NCBI RefSeq assembly: GCF_015356755.1
Contig: NZ_JADFCO010000063.1
Coordinates: forward strand, 305,000 to 368,999
Reading direction: 5' to 3'
DNA: 64,000 nt
Origin: Nonlabens antarcticus
GTDB taxonomy: Bacteria; Bacteroidota; Bacteroidia; Flavobacteriales; Flavobacteriaceae
Positions 14,737-23,425 of this stretch are shown here, piece after piece. Each line of letters opens with the position of its first letter. Position 1 is the stretch's first letter. The notes under the pieces were generated by a model. It was not told the origin of the DNA and did no database searches. It was given only the letters and a program-made list of their open reading frames with translations. The translations under genes were made by a program, and so were the position numbers.

Positions 14737-16416
14737 ATGAAAAATTACTCTGCATTTCACATTATCGTTGCCTCAATAGCCACTGTGCTACTTGTAAGTT
14801 GTGGTGGCGGTAATGATTATAAAAACGACTCCCGTGCCACAGGATGGGACATTACCGGTAAGAACGGCTTTGAACTTAATACAGACTACAAGGATCAGGA
14901 CGCCGCTCCAGGACTTGTATTTGTGGAAGGTGGAACCTTTACCATGGGTCGCGTTAAGGATGATCCTATGCACGACTGGAATAACACGCCTAACCAGCAA
15001 CACATTCAGTCCTTTTATATGGATGAGACTGAGGTCACTAACGGTATGTATCTAGAAATGCTGGACTGGATTAAAGGTGTTTTTCCACCAGATGTTGAGG
15101 AATATCGCAACATTTACAACGGTGCTGTACCTGATACTCTAGTATGGAGAAATCGTCTGGGATTCAACGAGGCCATGACAAATAATTACTTGCGTTTTCC
15201 TTCCTATGCAAACTATCCAGTAGTAGGTGTTTCCTGGATTCAAGCTGTTGAATTCTGTAACTGGAGAACGGATCGTGTTAACGAGAAAATATTAGTAGAT
15301 CAAGGATATACTGCAAAAGATCAATTAGGTAAAAGAGATGCCAGTGAGCTTTTTAATACAGACACATACCTCAACGCTCCTACCCTAACTTATGGAGGAA
15401 ATGACTCCATAACCCGTGGAGGAAAGAGGTCTGAACAATTGGAAAAATCTAGAGGAAAGATTGCGTCTAATAGAGATACGGACACTACAGGTCTATATAT
15501 TACACGTGAAAAAGGAATTCTTCTTCCAGCTGCATACCGTTTGCCTACAGAGGCAGAATGGGAATATGCTGCTTTAGGATTAGGAAGTTTGAGAGAATAC
15601 AACTCTTACAGAGGGCGTAAAAAATATCCATGGGATGGTCAATATACCAGAAGTGGGAGCCGCAAGAATCGTGGTGATCATTTAGCCAACTTCAAACAAG
15701 GAGATGGGGATTACGGCGGAATCGCGGGATGGAGCGATGATGGAGCAGACATTACAGCACCTATCAAATCTTACGAGCCTAACGACTTCGGTGTGTACGA
15801 CATGGCCGGGAATGTTTCTGAATGGGTAGCAGATGTTTACAGACCTATCGTTGATGACGAGTTTAATGATTTCAATTACTACCGTGGTAATGTTTATACT
15901 AAAAATGCGATAGGTGAAGATGGTAAAGTCGCTATTGTCACTACAGACGATATTAAGTTTGACACTCTAAGCAATGGAAAACTTATCGCGCGCAACATGC
16001 CGGGTGAAATACGACAAGTTCCTATAGATGATGAAGAAACTTATTTAAGAACAAATTTTGATCGTAGTGATAACCGCAATTTCCGTGATGGTGATGCACA
16101 ATCATCTAAATATTATCAGCGTGCTGATGAATTAGACCCAGATCAAAGAATGTACAATTCTCCACAGCATAAAGTAACCGTAGGAGAAGATGGCGAGTTT
16201 GATAGAAAATACGATCAATCTAATTCCAGAAGCACACTTATAGATAATCAAGTGCGCGTTATCAAAGGAGGGTCGTGGAGAGATAGAGAATACTGGTTAG
16301 ATCCAGCAACTCGCAGATTCTACCCGCAAGATATGGCCAAAGATGATTTGGGATTCCGTTGTGCAATGTCACGCGTGGGATCTAAATCCACAAGATCTAA
16401 GAGTCCTCGCAACTAA
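14737..16416 (+). CDS. gldJ: Gliding motility lipoprotein GldJ
   Basis: GldJ is an outer-membrane lipoprotein required for gliding and stability of the type IX motor partner GldK. The 559 residues start with a signal peptide and lipobox LLVSC (Cys about 25). The bulk is a formylglycine-generating-enzyme-like (FGE/SUMF1) fold: FVEGGTFTMGR, SFYMDETEVTNGMYLEM, PVVGVSWIQAVEFCNWR, YRLPTEAEWEYAA, NDFGVYDMAGNVSEWVADVY and a late KGGSWRDREYW...LGFRCAMS. The FGE fold here is structural; no enzymatic role is known. Its position next to porU and porV matches gliding flavobacteria. A terminator follows 24 bases after the stop. Confidence 0.96.
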   Translation: MKNYSAFHIIVASIATVLLVSCGGGNDYKNDSRATGWDITGKNGFELNTDYKDQDAAPGLVFVEGGTFTMGRVKDDPMHDWNNTPNQQHIQSFYMDETEVTNGMYLEMLDWIKGVFPPDVEEYRNIYNGAVPDTLVWRNRLGFNEAMTNNYLRFPSYANYPVVGVSWIQAVEFCNWRTDRVNEKILVDQGYTAKDQLGKRDASELFNTDTYLNAPTLTYGGNDSITRGGKRSEQLEKSRGKIASNRDTDTTGLYITREKGILLPAAYRLPTEAEWEYAALGLGSLREYNSYRGRKKYPWDGQYTRSGSRKNRGDHLANFKQGDGDYGGIAGWSDDGADITAPIKSYEPNDFGVYDMAGNVSEWVADVYRPIVDDEFNDFNYYRGNVYTKNAIGEDGKVAIVTTDDIKFDTLSNGKLIARNMPGEIRQVPIDDEETYLRTNFDRSDNRNFRDGDAQSSKYYQRADELDPDQRMYNSPQHKVTVGEDGEFDRKYDQSNSRSTLIDNQVRVIKGGSWRDREYWLDPATRRFYPQDMAKDDLGFRCAMSRVGSKSTRSKSPRN

Positions 16417-16436
16417 ACGAGACAAAATCATAAATT

Positions 16437-16469
16437 AAAAAGCTGGACTGAAAAGTCCAGCTTTTTTTG
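16437..16469 (+). terminator. Rho-independent terminator after gldJ
   Basis: AGCTGGACT (16441-16449), loop GAAA, AGTCCAGCT (16454-16462), then a run of T. Textbook form. Confidence 0.93.
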
Positions 16470-16571
16470 TTCTTATCTAGTTAGATATTCTCACAAATGA
16501 TACTTTAATAATTTCATAACAGCAATAAGACAAGCGGTAACTATCTTTAGGGAGAACCTAAATAAAACCAC

Positions 16572-17666
16572 ATGAAAACTAAAGCCGCAGTTGTCAATAA
16601 AAAAGAAGACAAATTTGAAATTCAAGAGCTGACGTTGGCTCCTATTCAGTCCAGAGAGATTTTAGTAAAAATCAAAGCTGTGGGATTATGCCATACAGAT
16701 CTTTCTGTAAAAGCTGGTAATTTGCCTACTAATTACCCAGTGGTTTTAGGTCATGAAGGTTCAGGAGTAGTAGAAAAAGTAGGTGATAGCATCACCGCAT
16801 TTAAAAAGGGAGATCATGTGGTTCTAAGCTATGGATCTTGCGGGAGCTGTCGTCCTTGTCTAGAGGGCAATCGAGGATATTGTTTAGACTTCAACCCGCT
16901 TAATTTTATGAACAAAAGGCTTTATGATGAGAAAGGTGTTTATGAAAGCAAAGTCAACGGTAGCTTTTTCCAGCAGTCTTCCTTTGCAGAATATGCTATC
17001 GTATCTGATCAGAATTTAGTCAAGATTGACAATGAGGTGCCTTTAGAACTTATGGGGCCACTAGGTTGTGGAATACAGACTGGAGCAGGAACGGTGATGA
17101 ATACCCTCAACCCTAACCCGGGATCAACAATTGCCATATTCGGTGTAGGATCCGTAGGTCTTTCAGCTTTAATGGCGTCAAAAATTGCAGGTTGCAGGAC
17201 TATTATCGCAGTTGATCTGAACAACGAGCGATTGAAACTGGCTGAAGAATTAGGGGCAACACACAGCGTGAATCCTAAAGATGTTGATGATGTGGTAGCA
17301 ACCATTCGTGAAATCGTGGCTGGCGGTGTAGATTATGCGGTAGAATGCTCTGGCGTGAAAGAAGTAGCGACTCAAGCTTTCGACTCGCTTTATAACACAG
17401 GAACACTAGCACTCGTCGGTGCACCTCCAGGGGGCACTAAATACACTTTCGATGCTAATGACTGGATTTTAGGAGGTCGTAAAATTAGAGGCGTTGTTGA
17501 AGGTGATAGTATAATCCCGGTTTACATACCGCGATTGATAGAGCTGTACAAACAAGGACGATTCCCTTTTGACAAGCTCGTCACCTACTATGATTTCAAA
17601 GATATCAACCAGGCGGTTGAAGACATGGAAGCAGGTAAAGTGATTAAACCAGTTATTAAATTATAA
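16572..17666 (+). CDS. Zinc-dependent alcohol dehydrogenase (MDR family)
   Basis: A medium-chain dehydrogenase of 364 residues oxidising an alcohol with NAD(P). Catalytic-zinc residues are seen in GLCHTDLS and GHEGSG; the structural-zinc lobe is CGSCRPCLEGNRGYC; the Rossmann motif is GVGSVG at about 196-201, followed by an acidic residue (VDLN), which favours NAD over NADP. The organisation resembles aryl- or benzyl-alcohol dehydrogenases, but the substrate cannot be deduced. It stands alone, after the gldJ terminator and before murF, in the same direction. Confidence 0.9.
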   Translation: MKTKAAVVNKKEDKFEIQELTLAPIQSREILVKIKAVGLCHTDLSVKAGNLPTNYPVVLGHEGSGVVEKVGDSITAFKKGDHVVLSYGSCGSCRPCLEGNRGYCLDFNPLNFMNKRLYDEKGVYESKVNGSFFQQSSFAEYAIVSDQNLVKIDNEVPLELMGPLGCGIQTGAGTVMNTLNPNPGSTIAIFGVGSVGLSALMASKIAGCRTIIAVDLNNERLKLAEELGATHSVNPKDVDDVVATIREIVAGGVDYAVECSGVKEVATQAFDSLYNTGTLALVGAPPGGTKYTFDANDWILGGRKIRGVVEGDSIIPVYIPRLIELYKQGRFPFDKLVTYYDFKDINQAVEDMEAGKVIKPVIKL

Positions 17667-17699
17667 CTGGTTTCATAGGTATTCTTCATTAGGCTGACT

Positions 17700-17707
17700 T
17701 AAATTTA
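17700..17707 (+). promoter_or_regulatory. Near-consensus -7 box TAAATTTA for murF
   Basis: One mismatch from TAnnTTTG (final A). Ends four bases before the murF ATG, the same spacing as at purK and at the thioredoxin-like gene, again suggesting a leaderless start. Confidence 0.4.
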
Positions 17708-17711
17708 TACC

Positions 17712-18959
17712 ATGAATTTGGAAAAATTATACGCAGCATTCACAACAAGTACAGGTATCAGCACAGATACGCGTACACTTAAACCTGGTGAACTATTTTT
17801 TGCCTTATCCGGTGAAAATTTTGATGGTAATATTTATTTAGAATCCGCTTTCGCGAAAGGTGCTTCACACGTCGTATGCACAAATAATGACCATGCATCG
17901 TTAGATAAAGTTACTGTTGTACCTGATGCTCTGATAACACTTCAAGAACTAGCGACATTTCATAGAAACCAGTTGGATTTACCTATTGTCGCCCTTACGG
18001 GTAGCAACGGAAAAACCACAACCAAAGAGCTGATAATAAGTGTTCTTTCCCAAAAGTATAAAGTAAAAGGAACGAAAGGAAATCTTAACAATCATATAGG
18101 TGTACCCATAACCCTACTCACTTTCAATTCTGATACAGAAATAGGCATCGTGGAAATGGGAGCAAATCATATAGGAGAAATAGAAACATTAATTAATATC
18201 GCTCAACCTAATTACGGGTTGATCACAAATTTTGGAAAGGCTCACCTAGAAGGATTTGGGAGTTTGGAAGGTGTTAAAAAAGGAAAAAGCGAACTTTACG
18301 ATTTCCTCAGAAAACATCATCGTAAGGCCATCGTACTCTCAACAGACGAAGAGCAAAAAAACAGAACTGTTGATTTAAAGCGTAGAATCACTCCAGATCT
18401 CGAACTCATATCATCGCAGCCTATTGAATTTATATTTGAAGGTCATCAAGTTAAAACGCAACTTACTGGAAGCTATAATTTCAACAATATGGCCTTGGCG
18501 GCTGGAGTCGGCTTAGAATTCGGGTTAACTATCTCACAAATTGGAACCGGTTTGAGTAATTACAAAGCAGATAATAATAGATCTCAATTGATTGAGAAAG
18601 GAAATACCACTGTTATTATGGACGCCTACAATGCAAACCCAACGAGTATGCGTGCAGCGTTAGAAAACCTTTCTTTACAAGATGGAACTACTACTGCAGT
18701 ATTAGGAGATATGTTTGAATTGGGACAATATGCCCAGGAAGAACATCAGTTTATTGCAGATTTGACAGTAAAATTAAATATCCAAAATGTTTTTTTAGTA
18801 GGAGAAAATTTTAATCAAGTGCATACGACTGCGGCTCATTTATATAAAGATTTTGAATCTTTCAAATCAAATGCGCCTACATTCAACGACTTAGAGGGAA
18901 CAATTTTGATAAAAGGATCTCGTGGTATGGCTCTAGAACGCGTACTAGATTTGATCTAA
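17712..18959 (+). CDS. murF: UDP-MurNAc-tripeptide - D-Ala-D-Ala ligase MurF
   Basis: Cytoplasmic enzyme adding D-Ala-D-Ala to the peptidoglycan precursor. The 415 residues follow the Mur ligase plan: substrate domain with ISTDTRTLKPGELFFAL, ATP loop GSNGKTTTKEL at about 97-107, central VEMGANHIGEI, NNHIGVP, and C-terminal DAYNANPTSM and LGDMFELG. Slightly shorter than E. coli MurF but usual for Bacteroidota. A palindrome variant encodes AFAKGA near residues 46-51; here an Ala-Lys-Gly-Ala stretch is common in the family, so the repeat may have grown out of a native motif. Not in the main dcw cluster. Confidence 0.95.
   Translation: MNLEKLYAAFTTSTGISTDTRTLKPGELFFALSGENFDGNIYLESAFAKGASHVVCTNNDHASLDKVTVVPDALITLQELATFHRNQLDLPIVALTGSNGKTTTKELIISVLSQKYKVKGTKGNLNNHIGVPITLLTFNSDTEIGIVEMGANHIGEIETLINIAQPNYGLITNFGKAHLEGFGSLEGVKKGKSELYDFLRKHHRKAIVLSTDEEQKNRTVDLKRRITPDLELISSQPIEFIFEGHQVKTQLTGSYNFNNMALAAGVGLEFGLTISQIGTGLSNYKADNNRSQLIEKGNTTVIMDAYNANPTSMRAALENLSLQDGTTTAVLGDMFELGQYAQEEHQFIADLTVKLNIQNVFLVGENFNQVHTTAAHLYKDFESFKSNAPTFNDLEGTILIKGSRGMALERVLDLI
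17846..17859. repeat. Dispersed palindrome copy, truncated (in murF)
   Basis: CGCTTTCGCGAAAG followed by GT in place of CG; encodes AFAKG. Confidence 0.9.
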
Positions 18960-19002
18960 ATTGAGCAGTATTAATTAGTCGAAATAAAGTTGGATTTTTT
19001 CT

Positions 19003-19031
19003 TTTGAAAAATAATAATTTATGTAGATTTG
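19003..19031 (+). promoter_or_regulatory. Promoter of tRNA-Phe (TTTG - N17 - TAGATTTG)
   Basis: TTTG at 19003-19006, 17-base spacer, TAGATTTG at 19024-19031; an almost ideal Bacteroidota promoter. The tRNA begins 20 bases after the box. Confidence 0.75.
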
Positions 19032-19050
19032 CCATCGCCTAAAAGCAAAA

Positions 19051-19123
19051 GGTACCTTAGCTCAGTTGGTAGAGCAATGGACTGAAAATCCATGTGTCCC
19101 TGGTTCGATTCCTGGAGGTACCA
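19051..19123 (+). tRNA. tRNA-Phe (GAA)
   Basis: Cloverleaf reads clearly: acceptor GGTACCT/AGGTACC, D arm with AGCTCAGTTGGTAGAGC, anticodon arm TGGAC-TGAAAAT-CCA with anticodon GAA, and T arm around GGTTCGATTCC. Discriminator A at 19123. The CCA end is not encoded, unlike the tRNA-Val next to it. Confidence 0.97.
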
Positions 19124-19128
19124 CACCA

Positions 19129-19156
19129 AACCCAATCGTGTTGATTGGGTTTTTTG
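19129..19156 (+). terminator. Terminator after tRNA-Phe
   Basis: AACCCAATC (19129-19137), five-base loop, GATTGGGTT (19143-19151), then T-run to 19156. It separates the two tRNA genes into different transcripts. Confidence 0.9.
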
Positions 19157-19182
19157 TTACTTGAGTTTTTGATTTATTTTAA

Positions 19183-19198
19183 TTTCGCGAAAGCGAAA
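19183..19198. repeat. Dispersed palindrome, half-degraded copy between tRNA genes
   Basis: TTTCGCGAAAGCGAAA, retaining the core and the right arm but missing the matching left outer arm. Confidence 0.85.
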
Positions 19199-19206
19199 AA
19201 TTAATC

Positions 19207-19284
19207 GTGGGATTAGCTCAGTTGGTTTAGAGCGCTGCCTTGACAGGGCAGAGGTCACTGGTTCGAATCCAGTATTCCACACCA
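19207..19284 (+). tRNA. tRNA-Val (GAC)
   Basis: Acceptor GTGGGAT/ATTCCAC (one G-T pair), anticodon arm CTGCC-TTGACAG-GGCAG with anticodon GAC, T arm GGTTCGAATCC, discriminator A, and an encoded CCA at 19282-19284. The coaX ATG begins 10 bases later, so tRNA and coaX may share a transcript. Confidence 0.95.
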
Positions 19285-19294
19285 TATTCAATGT

Positions 19295-20020
19295 ATGATT
19301 CTGGCAGTAGATATAGGTAACACAGCCATCAAACTCGCAGTAGTTGATGATGTTACCGTTTATGACCTGATCCGTACCTCACCAGGGGACTTTCTCTCAC
19401 ATGTTGAAAATATTATTTCCAGTTATCCAGATGTTCAATGCGCTTGTGTTTGTCAGGTAGGAAAAACGGACATTAAACTATTGCACGCTTTAGAAGGTCT
19501 ATTGAAGGTAACTTATATTAACGAGGAATCTAAATTGCCATTCAACAACCTTTATCAATCTGAAACTTTAGGCAATGACCGCAAGGCTTTAGTTGCTGGC
19601 GCTCTAGCTTTAGAAAAAGAAGGGCAGGATTTGTTAATTATAGACATAGGCACTTGCGTCACATATGATTTTGTTGATGCTGAAAAGAATTATCATGGAG
19701 GAGCCATATCGCCAGGCTTGCGCCTTAGATATGAATCACTTCATAATTTTACCGCAAAGCTTCCGTTATTAAAAGCAGAGCGTGTGCGTGGTTTTATAGG
19801 AACTTCCACAGATCAATCCATTCACAGCGGCGTGGTAAATGGATTATCCCTTGAGGTCAAGGGAATGATTAAAAAATATGCCAAAAAGTATGAGAACCTT
19901 CACGTAATTATAACAGGTGGAGATTCAGATTTGTTGGTAAAGCAACTGAAAAACCGTTTCTTTGCCTCGCCTTTTTTGATGCTGTATGGCATCCATAACC
20001 TTTACAAGATTAATTCATGA
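19295..20020 (+). CDS. coaX: Type III pantothenate kinase
   Basis: First step of coenzyme A synthesis, phosphorylating pantothenate; type III enzymes are ASKHA-fold and use a monovalent cation. Motifs in the 241 residues: DIGNTAIKLAV (5-15), the pantothenate-site GNDRKALVAGA, phosphate-2 IDIGTCVTYDF, and GGAISPGLRLRYESLH. The start lies 10 bases behind tRNA-Val. Its stop overlaps the next start (4 bases), beginning a tightly packed run of genes through to 24.7 kb. Confidence 0.95.
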   Translation: MILAVDIGNTAIKLAVVDDVTVYDLIRTSPGDFLSHVENIISSYPDVQCACVCQVGKTDIKLLHALEGLLKVTYINEESKLPFNNLYQSETLGNDRKALVAGALALEKEGQDLLIIDIGTCVTYDFVDAEKNYHGGAISPGLRLRYESLHNFTAKLPLLKAERVRGFIGTSTDQSIHSGVVNGLSLEVKGMIKKYAKKYENLHVIITGGDSDLLVKQLKNRFFASPFLMLYGIHNLYKINS

Positions 20021-21267
20021 CAAGAAGTATTTTAACCGTGTTGTTCCTGTTTTCAATAATGGGTAGCTGGGCACAATCACGTACTTCCTCGCCCTACTCC
20101 TTTTTTGGACTAGGTCAGCAAACATTTAGAGGCACTATAGAGAACCGCAGTATGGCGGGAATCAGGACTTACTCAGACAGTATTCACTTGAATCTTCAGA
20201 ATCCTGCAGGATATAGCAAATTGCGATTGACATCCTATTCTATAGGTGTGAATCATACGGAAACTTTTGCAAACTCTGATAATGGAAGTGAGGAATATGA
20301 TGCAACTTCTATCGAGTATATAAGTATTGGGGTTCCCGTGAGTCCTAAAACCGCTTTTGGTTTTGGGTTGATACCGTTTCAGTCCGTGGGATATACAATA
20401 GGAAATTTTGAACCAGAACGCTACAGCCGCTTTACTGGTAATGGGTCACTTAACCGTGCTTACTTCACACTAGGACATCAATTGACTAAGAATATTAGTA
20501 TAGGTGCAGAATTTAGATACAATTTTGGTGAAGAAACAAATTCTTCCAGCATCGCTTTCAGCAACATAGAATTTGGTACCAATGAGGTCAATGAAACTGA
20601 CTTAAGTGGGATTTCTTTCAACCTAGCGCTGGATTACGATAAGGTTCTTGAAGATGGCCATCAAATTCACGCTTCCTTTGTCTATCAACCGGAATCAGAT
20701 ATCACGGCCAAGAACGTTAGTCGTTTGAGCACATTCATTTTAAGTGGAGACTTAAGTGAGAATTTATTCAATACTCGTGTAAGCGATGAAACAAGACAAA
20801 AATTAAAGCTCCCACAAGAAGCTACCATCGGGATAGGGTATGGCCTTCCTTTAAAATGGAATCTTGCGGCAGAATATTCGCTGAGAGGTTCGAGTTCTGC
20901 AGCTTCAAGGTCCTTTGCTCCAGATAATAGTGAATTTACAGATGCCGCATCATATAGGGTAGGTGGCTTTTATATACCTAATTATAATAGCGTTTCAAGC
21001 TACTGGGATAGAGTTGTTTATCGCGGTGGTGCTCGTTTTGAAGAAAGCGGTCTTAGACTCAATGGTGAAGACATTACAGAGTTTGGCATATCTTTTGGAA
21101 TGGGTTTACCTGTAGGACGTGGCGGTTCATTTTCAAATGCTAACATAGGATTTGAATACGGACAAAGAGGAACTAAAAATGCAGGCTTACTTAAAGAAGA
21201 CTTTATAAGCCTTTCCATAGGACTTTCATTAAATGATCGCTGGTTCCAAAAAAGACGTTACAACTAA
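20017..21267 (+). CDS. Outer-membrane beta-barrel protein, FadL/PorV-like
   Basis: A 416-residue envelope protein. Signal peptide ending SWAQ; the mature part starts with SPYSFFGLGQQ and NRSMAGIRTY...NLQNPAGYSKL, a pattern shared by FadL/OMPP1-like barrels of Bacteroidota, followed by alternating amphipathic strands. The Asn-Pro-Ala segment recalls the N-terminal hatch of PorV and FadL families. The ligand is unknown. It overlaps coaX by 4 bases and precedes a TPR-like protein and lptC, so an envelope biogenesis role is plausible, not shown. Confidence 0.75.
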   Translation: MTRSILTVLFLFSIMGSWAQSRTSSPYSFFGLGQQTFRGTIENRSMAGIRTYSDSIHLNLQNPAGYSKLRLTSYSIGVNHTETFANSDNGSEEYDATSIEYISIGVPVSPKTAFGFGLIPFQSVGYTIGNFEPERYSRFTGNGSLNRAYFTLGHQLTKNISIGAEFRYNFGEETNSSSIAFSNIEFGTNEVNETDLSGISFNLALDYDKVLEDGHQIHASFVYQPESDITAKNVSRLSTFILSGDLSENLFNTRVSDETRQKLKLPQEATIGIGYGLPLKWNLAAEYSLRGSSSAASRSFAPDNSEFTDAASYRVGGFYIPNYNSVSSYWDRVVYRGGARFEESGLRLNGEDITEFGISFGMGLPVGRGGSFSNANIGFEYGQRGTKNAGLLKEDFISLSIGLSLNDRWFQKRRYN

Positions 21268-21300
21268 TAAAACCATTAATAAAAACTAAGACTTAAAATC

Positions 21301-22665
21301 ATGATTATGACGAAGAATAGCCTCTTGATAGCAGTATTAGCTATGTTTAGTATCGCTTTCGCGAAAGCGCAAGATGCGGATGATTGCACAGTAATGCTTC
21401 AAATATTTGCAGAAAATGCAAAAAACAAAATGTATGACGAGGCCTACAAGCAATTGGGCCAGTTAGTACAAAATTGTCCTGATAAAAGCGCAGCAATCTA
21501 TCAATACGGTGAACGCATTTATGAACACAGAATACGTGAGAATATAGGTGTGGAGTCTGAAAATATCCAAGGATTAGTACTCATGTTGCGTAAAGAAATT
21601 AGCGACTATTCTGACCTGATAGATGCTAGCAGAAAAAAGTTAGAGCTTGCACGCATCATGCATGAAAATGATTTAGGGACAGAGGCAGAACGTTTTCAAA
21701 TGTTTGATGACGCTTTCAAAAATGATACTAAAAACTTCACAGATCCTAAAGCTATTATCATCTATTTCAAATTAGTAGAGCAAAGATATGAAGCTGGAAC
21801 GATCAACTTACAACAGTTTTTTGACATCTATGACGAGTTGACTTTACACATAGAAAGTCTTCTAAATGAGAGAGGAGAAATTCTTACCGATCTTATGGAT
21901 AAAGAAGTTACGGGAACTCTTACAGATGAAGATAAGGCTCAAATGGAAGCACAGGAAATCAACATCAAAAATTACGGAATCGTAATGGGAAGTGTGAATG
22001 CAACTCTAGGAGCTCTTGCTGATTGTGATAAATTGATTCCACTTTATGAGGCTGAGTTTGAAAACAAAAAAGGTGACGAGAGCTGGTTATCTAATGTATT
22101 GAGAAGATTACAGGTTAAAGAATGTACAGATGCTCCATTATATATTACATCTGTAAAAGCATTGCATGATTTAAATCCTAGTGGTAAAACTGCTTATGGT
22201 TTAGGAAACATTGCTACCAGTCAATCTGAGAAATTTAAGTACTGGGACCAGGCAATTGAATTAGGTGTAAGTCAAGAGCTTGTTTCACTTATCCACTACA
22301 AAAAAGGATTGGCTTATAAAAAACAAGGGCAGTACGGTAGTGCAAAAAGAGAATTCATTGCTTCTAATGCTGCAAAGCCATCCTTTGGAAATCCATTTTA
22401 TCAAATTGCAACTATGATTGCAAGTAGCGCTAATAGTTGTGGGACTACAACCTTTGAAAAAAGAGCTGTTTACTGGATTGCTGCACGTTGGGCACAAAAA
22501 GCCGGCGCTGTAGACCCATCATTAAGATCTACTGCACAACAAGCTGTTGCTAACTATAATGGAACTGCTCCTCAAAAGCAAGATATATTCTTAGCTAAAG
22601 AATATGAATCTGGTCAAACTATAACCATAGGATGCTGGATAGGAGAATCTGTTAGAATCCCATAA
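21301..22665 (+). CDS. Secreted TPR-like alpha-helical protein
   Basis: A 454-residue periplasmic protein of unknown job. The signal peptide (about 1-22) ends with AFAKA before QDADD; AKA is a proper signal-peptidase I site, and this stretch is encoded by a full copy of the dispersed palindrome. The mature protein is helical with TPR-like sections (YDEAYKQLGQLVQNCPD; the later KKGLAYKKQGQYGSAKREF, and NPFYQIATMIA) and several Cys that may pair in the periplasm. It could start at ATG 21301 or 21307. Only 3 bases separate it from lptC. Conserved position before lptC is known to me in related genomes only in general terms. Confidence 0.72.
   Translation: MIMTKNSLLIAVLAMFSIAFAKAQDADDCTVMLQIFAENAKNKMYDEAYKQLGQLVQNCPDKSAAIYQYGERIYEHRIRENIGVESENIQGLVLMLRKEISDYSDLIDASRKKLELARIMHENDLGTEAERFQMFDDAFKNDTKNFTDPKAIIIYFKLVEQRYEAGTINLQQFFDIYDELTLHIESLLNERGEILTDLMDKEVTGTLTDEDKAQMEAQEINIKNYGIVMGSVNATLGALADCDKLIPLYEAEFENKKGDESWLSNVLRRLQVKECTDAPLYITSVKALHDLNPSGKTAYGLGNIATSQSEKFKYWDQAIELGVSQELVSLIHYKKGLAYKKQGQYGSAKREFIASNAAKPSFGNPFYQIATMIASSANSCGTTTFEKRAVYWIAARWAQKAGAVDPSLRSTAQQAVANYNGTAPQKQDIFLAKEYESGQTITIGCWIGESVRIP
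21354..21369. repeat. Dispersed palindrome copy encoding a signal-peptide end
   Basis: CGCTTTCGCGAAAGCG, translated AFAKA; supplies positions -5 to -1 of the predicted signal-peptidase I cleavage site. Confidence 0.97.
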
Positions 22666-22668
22666 GGA

Positions 22669-23238
22669 ATGGCGATGCGTCACATATTTAAAATAACGAT
22701 CACGGCTCTTGCCGTGATCTGTTTTTTATCATGTACCGATAACTTAAAGGAAATTGCAAAAATGAACGCGGTTTCTAACCAGCCTATTAATGAAGTAGAA
22801 AACCTGCTGCTCAAACATACCGACAGCGGTTTATTAAAAGTAACTTTAAGAGGAAAGCTTATGCTTGACTTTTCTAATGATTTTTTTCCCTACACAGAAT
22901 TCCCAGAAGGGATTAAAGTGGAAGTGTATGAATCAAAAATAGACACTACCGAAAAAACGACGATCACAGCAGATTATGCAGTGATTTATTCTGAGACAGA
23001 TCTTGTAGATATGAGAGGAAATGTCAAGATTGTGTCTGCAGAAGGCAGCACATTTTACGGCGATCAACTATATTGGGATCAGAAAGCAAAATGGATCTTG
23101 ACTAACAAATCATTCAGATCTGAACTGACAAATAATAGCAGGACTTCTGGCGATATTCTCGATTCAAACGAGAAACTCACTAATGCAATAGTGCGCAACG
23201 CAAGCGATTCTTTCTATGTAAAACCTAAAGATGAGTAA
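22669..23238 (+). CDS. lptC: LPS export protein LptC
   Basis: LptC bridges the inner-membrane LptBFG transporter and periplasmic LptA in lipopolysaccharide export. The 189-residue protein has a short hydrophobic N-terminus with LSC at about 22-24 that could be a lipobox, then a beta-jellyroll OstA-like region: EFPEGIKVEVYES, TTITADYAVIYSETDLVDMRGNV, STFYGDQLYWDQKAKWI. The pattern of repeated short beta strands and GNVKI fits. It overlaps the next gene by 8 bases. lpxB, another lipid A gene, lies at 38 kb. Confidence 0.88.
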   Translation: MAMRHIFKITITALAVICFLSCTDNLKEIAKMNAVSNQPINEVENLLLKHTDSGLLKVTLRGKLMLDFSNDFFPYTEFPEGIKVEVYESKIDTTEKTTITADYAVIYSETDLVDMRGNVKIVSAEGSTFYGDQLYWDQKAKWILTNKSFRSELTNNSRTSGDILDSNEKLTNAIVRNASDSFYVKPKDE

Positions 23239-23425
23239 GTTTTTTAAATATTTTGAGTACGCCTACCTCCTATTTGCAACCTTGTTTATCGCGACTGGAA
23301 TTTATGAATTGGGTGAATCACCGCAACGTGCCTACTTAATGTTCGGCATGGCAGCACTTGCAATCTTCATGTTTTTCTTCAAGAGACGTTTTCGTCGTAG
23401 ATTTGAAGAACGCAACAAGAACTAA
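23231..23425 (+). CDS. Small two-helix membrane protein
   Basis: Sixty-four residues with two hydrophobic helices (about 9-25 and 33-50) and a strongly basic tail (KRRFRRRFEERNKN), so the C-terminus is probably cytoplasmic. Overlaps lptC by 8 bases and the following gene by 1 base, which makes it a real translated gene. No family recognised. Confidence 0.8.
   Translation: MSKFFKYFEYAYLLFATLFIATGIYELGESPQRAYLMFGMAALAIFMFFFKRRFRRRFEERNKN

Noticed and set aside
19051..19295. Prophage or island attachment site at the tRNA pair
   Set aside because: No integrase, no repeated tRNA 3' end and the following gene coaX is core.
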